Below, piece by piece: positions 56,601 through 64,000 of a stretch of 64,000 nt of DNA. Under the pieces are notes generated by a model. It was not told the DNA's origin and did not search any database. It saw only the letters and a program-made list of their open reading frames with translations. The stretch is from Epichloe hybrida (lineage: Eukaryota; Ascomycota; Sordariomycetes; Hypocreales; Clavicipitaceae). Location of the stretch: the NCBI GenBank assembly GCA_019022495.1, contig JAFEKR010000032.1, positions 186,001 through 250,000 on the forward strand, written 5' to 3'. Each line of letters starts with the position of its first letter. The first letter of the stretch is position 1. Both the position numbers and the translations under genes were made by a program.

Positions 56601-59600
56601 TATGTAATAATAAGGATATCCTTAGTGGTTACTAAAAGTAAAGGAAATAGTTGCCTTCTACCTTTTAGAAGGAGATATCTATTAATTACATTATTAACTT
56701 AGTTATCCTTCTATTTAATAACTTACAAAGATCCTTTACTAAGCTAGTTATAAAGTTAAGCGCTAGGTAATTAAGGAATTAACCAAAGTTTACTACTATT
56801 ACTAGATGCATAGAAAGGCCCCTAGTTAATTTAAGTTTATAATTAAAGATAACCACGAATTTAACTATAAGATCATTATTAATATCATGTAAATCGATGG
56901 CCAACTAGTGCTTCACATTATTGATTTAGTAACATTATTCTAGGTAGCCTAATTCCTTAATCTAAAGAAGTAGAAGGCTTAAGATATCTAGGATGTAATC
57001 TGCGAATGTTAGATTAATACGTATCTCGGACCTCTAGATTGGATTATCTATAATGCTAGTAATAACTTTGCTTCCGCTAAGTTTAGATATTATATATAAT
57101 TAATATTAATTAAAACTAGTAAGATGCTAATTAAAGCCTATAATAGCATTGGAAAGGTTAAGAGATACCACGGACCTCTACGCTAAGCCTATAATATTAT
57201 TATAGACTTGATTAGAACGGATCTCGCGCTAGAGCAATGCCTCTAAATGGCTGTTAAGGCTATTAATAACTCTATAGGCCTAAATAGTATTATCCTAACT
57301 ATACTAGTCTTCGGAGGCTACCTGCGAATAATAGATAAGTTACTACTAAGTGTTTTTGTTATTTAATATACTAAAGTAATTTGCAAAGCCACTAATAAAG
57401 TCTACTACTATCTAGCTTTATAGCAGGTCTGCGATGCCCTTAGAGCTTAGAATAGCCCTAATATAGTGCCTATATATTAGCTGCCCCTATAGGCTAATGT
57501 ATATGTGTGGAGAGAGAAAGGTAGCTAGTATAGCCTATATAAGCTGCTTACTACTAATAGAGAGACCTATACTATTAACATACCCTATAGCCTAGCGAAG
57601 TTTTGCTTTATAGTAGTGAAGCCCTATTATAAAGACCTATGTATTATAGAGGGACTAGAGTAGTAGGAGATAAAGCCTTATAACACACTAGAGTAGTAGG
57701 AGATAAAGCCTAGTAATGTAAAGGAAGAAGTAACTATATAACTAACTACTACTAATAAAAGAGATTCTCTAATAGAAGATAGTAAAGAGTAGTAGACACT
57801 AGCTAAGAGAAAGTAAGGGAGACTAAGAAAGGCCCTTATAGTGTAATTTATAAGTGTAGGAGAGTCTAATAAAGAGGCTTATAAAGCCTAAAAGGCCCTA
57901 AGGGGAAGCTATTAAGTTAAAGACTTATTACTATACCCTAAAGGAATAAAAGTAAGGAAAAGAAAACCTTATAGCCCTAAGAAGGATATTAGACTAGTTT
58001 AGCTTTATATACTTATAAATAAAGATTAAGAGAAGGCCTTTATTTAAGAGATTATAACTAGAGGGATGCTAAGTATAGTATTCCTTATAGTGAAGGAAGA
58101 GGCTAATTAGAACCTTACCCTTTAGCTCCGCTAAGAAGGAAGGATTATAACCCTAGGAAAACCCTTTAAGCAGTCTAATTAAGCTAAGATTAACGCTCTA
58201 TAAGCTTATGATATGTTTAAATTTGTTAAGTTTGACCTAGCGAAGCACGGAGGTCATAGAATCTTTAATTCTTGTATAGTTAGAGAGATTAAAGGTAAAG
58301 GAACAGACTTGCTATACAAGAAATCTTGTCTTGTTGTACAAGGCTATAATAATAAAGGAAAGGAATCTATCCTAACGTAATCGCTAACGATATAACGAGC
58401 AAGCTAATGACTTATTGTAGCTATTGCTCTATTATTAAGAAAAAGAGGTATTTACCTTTAGATTCGCAATATTACGTAAGCCTACACTCAATCACACATA
58501 ATGCTAATGAGGCTAATTATTATGAGACTACTAAAGCAAATTGCATATTTCTTTCTAGAAGGGACTATAATTGAATTAATTAGACCTCTTTATAGGATTA
58601 TAGAGGCCAGAACCTACTAGTAAGCAATGTACTTCTATTACTATAGGGATAACCTTAATATAATGACTTTAACTTACGATCCCTGCTTATTAATTATAGC
58701 CCTAAATAATAAGAATCTCTTTAGTATTATTAGAATGCAAACTAATAATACATTAGGCCTAAGTAATAATAACTTCTTCTAAAAAGAAGAGAAAGAGCTT
58801 TAGAAAGCTAATTTTATAGCTAAAGAAAAGCAATAATTAACCGCTAAGAACCCCCTTATCTTTAATGGCTATATCTTAACCTAGAACACTAATAATTTAC
58901 TAATCTTAACCTAGAAAGGTTAGAGTTAGAAGATTAAGGAAGTTAATCCTTAATCCTTAATAGCAAAGCAAGATTACATAGAGTAATAAGCGCGAGGAAG
59001 CTATATTATAACTATATGTTAACTAGAGGCTTTGTATAACCTTTTAATTATAGCTTAACACTAAGAGCCCTTTACGGAAGATATCGTATACCTTAATAAA
59101 TGCCTTAAATAGTAGATTAAGAATTAATAACACGGACTATAATACATTCCTTTAGTTCTTAAAGAGGCGAAGCTCTTTGTGTTTATAAATAGATTGCTTA
59201 CTAACAATAAGGATTTAAGCTCACAGATCGGATACGTAATTATAATTAGCAACAAGATGATGCAAGATAACAATACCTTTATTATAAAAGGTAATATTAT
59301 TACATATAGCTTAACAAAGAGTAAGAGAGTTACTTATAGCGCGCTTACCTCTAAATTATATAGTATGGTTTAAGGCGTAGACATTGCCTATGTGATTTCC
59401 ACGACTCTACATTAGATTACGGATTAATTAAAGATGCCTTAAATTCCTACGATTCTCTATACTAATTCTTTTTTATTATATAAATATCTTATGAAGCTAG
59501 GAACCATAAAGGAGAAGAGACTAATAATTAATATTATAGCTCTTTATTAATTATATAAAAGGCATAAGATCTACGAAGTTAGGTGGATTAATAGTAATAA

Positions 59601-59750
59601 CAATCTAGCAGATGTGATAACAAAAGCATCGCCAAATTCATTACTTTCCTCTTTAATTAATTCGAACGAATTAATAATTTGTGTTAAAGGATAGGTAAAG
59701 AGACCTATAATATTAGGAAACAGGAGCTTAGGCAAGGAATAATGGATTAA
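53621..59750 (+). pseudogene. Decayed gag-pol of the copia element
   Basis: Readable blocks through many TAA/TAG codons: integrase region at about 56890-57340 (IDGQLVLHIIDL, TYLGPLDWIIYNA, AYNSIGKV, YHGPLR, AVKAINNSIG, LVFGGYLR); RT region about 58220-58950 (CLVVQGYNNKGKE, AYTQS, FFLEGTI, PLYRIIEA, YDPCLLI, MQTNNTLGLS); RNase H region about 59180-59690 (VTYSALTSKLYSMV, GVDIAYVI, TNSFLLYKYLMKLG, KEKRLII, VRWINSNNNLADVITKASPN). In MQTNNTL the family's Asp-Asp reads Asn-Asn, as RIP would produce. The gag part, about 53700-56500, is not resolved. Confidence 0.85.
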
Positions 59751-59889
59751 TTTAATTAACCAATGCCGCGATAGCTAATTAGAGCAGCGGATTCCTATTA
59801 AGGGATTCACTTATGTACACTTTCCTTTAATCTGATTTTTATTACGTTTTTAAGCTCTTTAGCTACAAAGGAAAAAGAGAGATTGCTAG

Positions 59890-60148
59890 TGTTAATTCCT
59901 TCGGATCTTTATTAGTTTAATCGTGGCTAAAGACTAGACTAATTATGGGTCTGGCGCGATGCATATAATATAATTAGCTGCATTAATTCGCCACCCCCTT
60001 TTGTGCCCTACATACGGATTTCGCCTACTTTTCTAGCATCTAGACTTTCCCTCTCTTCTCCCTCTTTCCTAGCTATCTATCTAACTATCTATTATTGACT
60101 TCATTTATACGGGATTATTACCTGCGCAGGACCTTGGTGAATCCAACA
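59890..60148 (+). repeat. 3' LTR of copia copy 2
   Basis: Starts TGTTAATTCCTTCGGATC and ends GAATCCAACA. It differs from the 5' LTR by transitions only at the positions I compared. Confidence 0.92.
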
Positions 60149-60349
60149 ATTATACTTATAAAAAATAAAAGTTTATTTCTTTTTAGTAAAGGTAATTAAA
60201 AAGCTTATAAGTTATCTAGGTTTATAAGAATTTAAATCTATAAAATAATAATATAGTATATTTAAGGTATAAATTAAAATTAAGTATAAAAATAAGGTTT
60301 ATTTATAATATAATTAGCTTATTTATAGCTTATTTACTTAGTTATATAT

Positions 60350-61400
60350 AATTTTCTTTTAAAAGAGAGGTATTTTCTAAAGTAAGTTTAAAAGTAAGTA
60401 TTACTAAATAGTATAACTTATTTATAGCTTATTTATAGCTTATTTGCTTAGATATTTATGATTTTCTCTTAAAAAGGAGGTATATATAAAAGTAAGTCTT
60501 ACTTATTATAGTATTAACTTCTTAATAGCTTATTTACTTAGATATTTATAATTTTCTCTTAAAAAGAAGGTATACTTAAAAGTGGGTCTAAAGTAAGTCT
60601 TACTAATTATAGTACTAACTTCTTAATAGCTTATTTACTTAGATATATATAATTTTTTTATTAAAAAGAAAGTATATATAAAAGTGGGTCTGAAATAGGT
60701 CTTACTAATTATAGTATTAACTTCTTAATAGCTTATTTACTTATATATTTATAATTTTCTCTTAAAAAGAAGGTATACTTAAAAGTGGGTCTAAAGTGGG
60801 TCTTACTAATTATAGTACTAACTTCTTAATAGCTTATTTACTTAGATATATATAATTTTTCTATTAAAAAGAAAGTATATATAAAAGTGGATCTAAAGTA
60901 GGCCTTACTAATAATAGTATTAACTTCTTTATAGCTTATTTACTTAGATATATATGATTTTTTATTAAAAAGAAAGTATATATAAAAGTGGGTCTAAAGT
61001 GGGTCTTACTAATAATAGTATTAACTTCTTTATAGCCTATTTACCTAGATATATATCATTTTCTATTAAAAAGATAGTATACTTAAAAGTGGATTTAAAG
61101 TGGGTCTTACTAATTATAGTATAAACTTCTTAATAGCTTATTTACTACGAGATTTATGATTTTCTCTTAAAAAGAAGGTGTTTATAAAAGTGGGTCTAAA
61201 GTGGGTCTTACTAATAATAATATTAACTTCTTTATAGCTTATTTACTTAGATATATATGATTTTTTATTAAAAAGAAAGTATACTTAAAAGTAGGTTTAA
61301 AGTAAGCCTTATGAATTATAGTACTTACTTCTTTATAGCTTATTTACTTAAATATATATGATTTTCTATTAAAATAAGTATACTTAAAAGTAAGTTTTTA
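60350..61400. repeat. About 101-bp tandem satellite, roughly 10 copies
   Basis: The anchor TAGCTTATTTACTTAGATAT recurs with its TATTT at 60441, 60531, 60632, 60734, 60835, 60937, 61038, 61139, 61240 and 61341, a spacing of 101-102 bp after the first interval (90). Each unit also carries TTCTCTTAAAAAGAAGG, AAAAGTGGGTCTAAAGT and GGTCTTACTAAT. It lies inside the right part of the hAT-like element. Confidence 0.9.
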
Positions 61401-61607
61401 ATATTTTTCTAAGAAATAAGCTTAAAAAGTAAGTTTTATTAGTTTTATAAGTTATAATTAAGATTAGTATAGTAATTTAACCTTAATCTATATTTTAAGA
61501 AACCTAATATATACTTTTCTAATTATTTAAGTTATTTCTTACTATTAATTTCTAATTACTTTACCTAAATATTAAAAAATAAAAAATAATTACATTTAAT
61601 TACAAAT

Positions 61608-61668
61608 AATTACATGTAATGTAATGTAATGTGTGAAAGGGGGGTGTAATGTAATGTAATGTAATGTG
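61608..61668. repeat. Right subterminal GTAAT array of the hAT-like element
   Basis: TGTAATGTAATG units on both sides of a GTGTGAAAGGGGGG spacer, ending eight bases before the element end. Confidence 0.8.
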
Positions 61669-61684
61669 ATGCTCTGATCGTAAC

Positions 61685-64000
61685 TAAGTTAGCTACGGCT
61701 TAGATTATCCTTACTATCTTACTATTAATAATTCTATCTTTAAACCTTTACTTTATCTTATTTAGGTAGAGGTTAAGGGGGGGGATATAGGTCTTAACTT
61801 CTAGTTATATAATAGGTATAGCCTTAAATACCCTTATAATAATCTAGAGGTAAGCTAATTAATTTACTATAAAGCTTTTTACTACTTCTCTTAGCTACCC
61901 CCCCTTCTTAGTAAGGGTATAGTAAGCGCTTACTCTATAGGTAAGAATAGGTTAGACTACCTATATATATAGAAGTCTAGTATCTCTAAAGCTATATCCC
62001 TAGGCTAATACTACTAGCTTAGAGAGTGTAAGCTACTACTAGGCTAACTTACCCTTAAGGATATTTCTATAGGTACTCTAGTTAAGTTTCCTATTAACCT
62101 ATACTCCTAGGAATTTATATAATTTTATAGGCACTATCTCCTTTACTTTAAGTTAGACTTTAGCCTAGGGAGGTTTATAGGACTTACTAAAGTATATAAG
62201 TTTAGTTTTAGCTAGGTTAAACTTAACTCTTACTTACTTTACTTATTCCTTATAGATTTTCTATATAGCTTTAAGTCTTCTTTAGGTCTATACTATATTC
62301 TTACTAAAGGCTACTATATTTATATTATTTATAAATCCTATAGCTACTATACCTAGGATAGCCTAAAGGTAAATATAGAGCTTTACTAAGTAAAGTAAGA
62401 AGAGAATTAGGGAGAGGGGTAATTCTTATAGGGTACTAGCCTTAATTACAAATAGTCTAGAGAGTTTTTTATTAAAGCTAAGCTAGCTTATTCTATTTAT
62501 AAGGAAGCTTTATATTACTATTATTAGCTATTATAAGACTCCTATCTTTATAAGTAAGTGTATTAGGTATAGGTAGCTAACTTTATTAAACACTAAAGAT
62601 ATATTTATTTACACTAGTAAGGTAATACTACCCTTTCCCTAAGCCTCCCTAATGTATTTAATAAGGACTTTTATTATAGTTTTTATTAATCTATTTATTC
62701 TATTACCTATCTAGAGTTTAGGGAGTAGTTCCTTTACCTTAGTAAAGGCTATAAGTTACTTTACTATTACTACTTCTATAATCTTTCCTACTATATTAAG
62801 TAGTAAGATTAGTCTTTATATATTAGCTTTTCTTATTTTCTTAGTAGTTTTACTAGGTTTCCTAATTACTACTACTCTTATAGTTTAGAAGTAAGCTAGG
62901 AAGTATTCTATTTCTAGGACTATATTTAGGAGCCTAGCTATAGTATCTTTAGCTAGGTTATCACAGGCTTTAATAAGGCCTGCTAGGAGTTTATTATCTC
63001 CTAGCGCCTTCTAGCTAGCTATGTTCGCTAGGATATTATTAATCTTCTCTTACTTAAATTATTCTTTATCTAGTAGTAGTGTGTTTTCTAGCTCTAGGAA
63101 GGAGAGGTCTAGTATATATAAGAGGTTTACTATTAGCTTAGGGAAGAATCTTTATACTAGTACACTAGCCTTATTATTGTATGTAGTAGCTAGGTTAGGG
63201 TTGTTTTCACTTCTTTCTAGCTCAGGGAGTCTAGGGAGCTCCGGGGGGGCCTAGCTTCGAAGTCAGGCCTATCTCTCAAGCCTCCAGACCCCTTTGTCTT
63301 TTTCCTATGTGTTGGCCTTTTGTAATGCGTCCCTCCATGCGTTGCCTACGAATACGCTTCAGTTGCGGGGCTCTTCTAGGTTGATTGTGCGAATAGGGGT
63401 GTTCCAGTCATTGCTGTATCCCTCCGAGTAGAGGGAGTAGATATTGACTCCTTATAGCTTTACTAGCGACTAGTTAGTCCCTCCCTAGGCTAACTATAAC
63501 CCTACTCCGTGTTTCTTATTTATATATACTATATTACGTCCGTTATAATACGCGAGTTAAAACTAGGCAAGGCCTAGTGCCAGGGGCCATAGGTTTCTTA
63601 TGTGTTTCTATTCTTAGATTATAATTACATCTATATTAGTCTAGTAATAGAGCGCTATATATACTAGTTTATTCTTCTTATTTATATTCTAGAAAAGGAC
63701 TTATAATATTATTATATTAATTAGGGGGGCTGTTAGTTACTACTATCTTATACTAGCTTTGTTCTAGCTCTAAGTTGCTCTATATATTATCTAATACTTC
63801 CTAATCTTAGTTATTTAGTGCTTTATTCTATATTTATAAGGTATTCTCTCTTTCTACTTACTATAATAATAGGTTCTACTACTATACTAGGTCTCTTATA
63901 AGGTGTAGTTAAGCCTTTACTTAGGGAGTAGGTAGTAAAGCAGGAGGGCTATTTAAGATATCCTACTTTAGTAGTATTTTACTTCTCTTTTAGGATAGGA
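61685..64000 (-). mobile_element. LINE (Tad1-like non-LTR) retrotransposon relic, main body, runs off the window
   Basis: Minus-strand blocks occur in correct RT order: a PQGSPLSPILF-like block (62460-62410, reading ELPLSLILFLLYL), the catalytic box reading GFINNINIVAFS where the family has F.DD (about 62350-62310), FNLAKTKLIYFSKSY (about 62220) and a KFLGV block (about 62110). Upstream at about 63465-63300 a better-preserved stretch reads YSLYSEGYSNDWNTPI, resembling the end of the endonuclease domain. Asp to Asn in the catalytic box and many stops indicate RIP. The element is joined to 52095-52744 across the hAT-like insertion. Confidence 0.72.

Larger units (their letters stand above)
53362..60148 (+). 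mobile_element. Complete Ty1/copia LTR retrotransposon, copy 2, RIP-degenerated
   Basis: 6,787 bp with two 259-bp LTRs (53362-53620 and 59890-60148), flanked by a perfect 5-bp duplication ATTAT (53357-53361 and 60149-60153). Order inside is gag-like, then integrase, then reverse transcriptase and RNase H, which is the Ty1/copia order. No long open frame survives. It is inserted inside the hAT-like element. Confidence 0.93.
52753..61676. mobile_element. hAT-like DNA element (non-autonomous or decayed), split by a copia insertion
   Basis: Ends are CAGAGCAT (52753-52760) and its inverse ATGCTCTG (61669-61676), flanked by a perfect 8-bp duplication ATCGTAAC (52745-52752 and 61677-61684). CAGAG-type termini and 8-bp duplications are hallmarks of hAT elements. 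Its own length without the copia element is about 2.13 kb. Both ends carry arrays of GTAAT/ATTAC. The right part carries a 101-bp satellite. No hAT transposase can be read, so it is either non-autonomous or fully decayed. Confidence 0.75.

Noticed and set aside
59179..59373. Small ORF of 64 codons in the AT-rich tract
   Set aside because: It is a piece of the copia RNase H region, not a gene.
63021..63254. Plus-strand ORF of 77 codons
   Set aside because: Ser/Leu-rich chance frame antisense to the LINE relic.
1..64000. Stop-codon reassignment (TAA/TAG as Gln)
   Set aside because: Intact genes in the window end in TAA and TAG (tom22, the ammonium transporter, grrA, rvs161), so the code is standard.

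Overview
The window is nuclear DNA of a filamentous ascomycete, most likely a Sordariomycete. Genes carry short GT-AG introns (about 60-100 nt). The proteins are fungus-typical: a Zn2Cys6 regulator, a CFEM protein, a GrrA-type F-box protein and a Pff1-type vacuolar protease. Large tracts are turned into AT-rich, TpA-rich relics, the footprint of repeat-induced point mutation (RIP). I derived splice sites by eye from reading frames and conserved protein families; no search was run.

Layout. 1.5-23.4 kb is a gene island: vps2 (ESCRT-III), a broken adenosine/N6-methyl-AMP deaminase-like gene, tom22, grrA, an ammonium transporter, peptidyl-tRNA hydrolase, rvs161 (BAR), dcp1, an OCRL-type inositol 5-phosphatase and one unrecognised ORF. 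24.7-27.8 kb is a RIP-mutated PIF/Harbinger DNA transposon with 34-bp perfect terminal inverted repeats, a TAA target duplication, and relics of both a DDE transposase (+) and a Myb/SANT-like accessory protein (-). 30.4-45.1 kb is a second gene island: Zn2Cys6 factor, GFO/IDH/MocA oxidoreductase, M28 vacuolar membrane protease, a broken lipid-droplet hydrolase, CFEM/GPI protein and branchpoint-binding protein. 45.6-64.0 kb is a stack of nested, RIP-degenerated transposons. It holds a partial Ty1/copia copy (LTR at 45555) with two 1,702-bp insertions, then a non-LTR (LINE) element on the minus strand interrupted by a hAT-like element (8-bp duplication ATCGTAAC). The hAT-like element is itself interrupted by a complete copia element (LTRs 259 bp, duplication ATTAT).

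The working genes are mostly housekeeping: endosomal sorting, mitochondrial import and translation, endocytosis, phosphoinositide turnover, mRNA decapping and splicing. There is no biosynthetic cluster or operon-like unit. The most unusual signals are (i) three in-frame stop codons in two otherwise well conserved genes, each explainable by a single CpA to TpA change, (ii) the nested transposon stack whose order can be read from intact target duplications, and (iii) the unclassified 1,702-bp insertion present twice.
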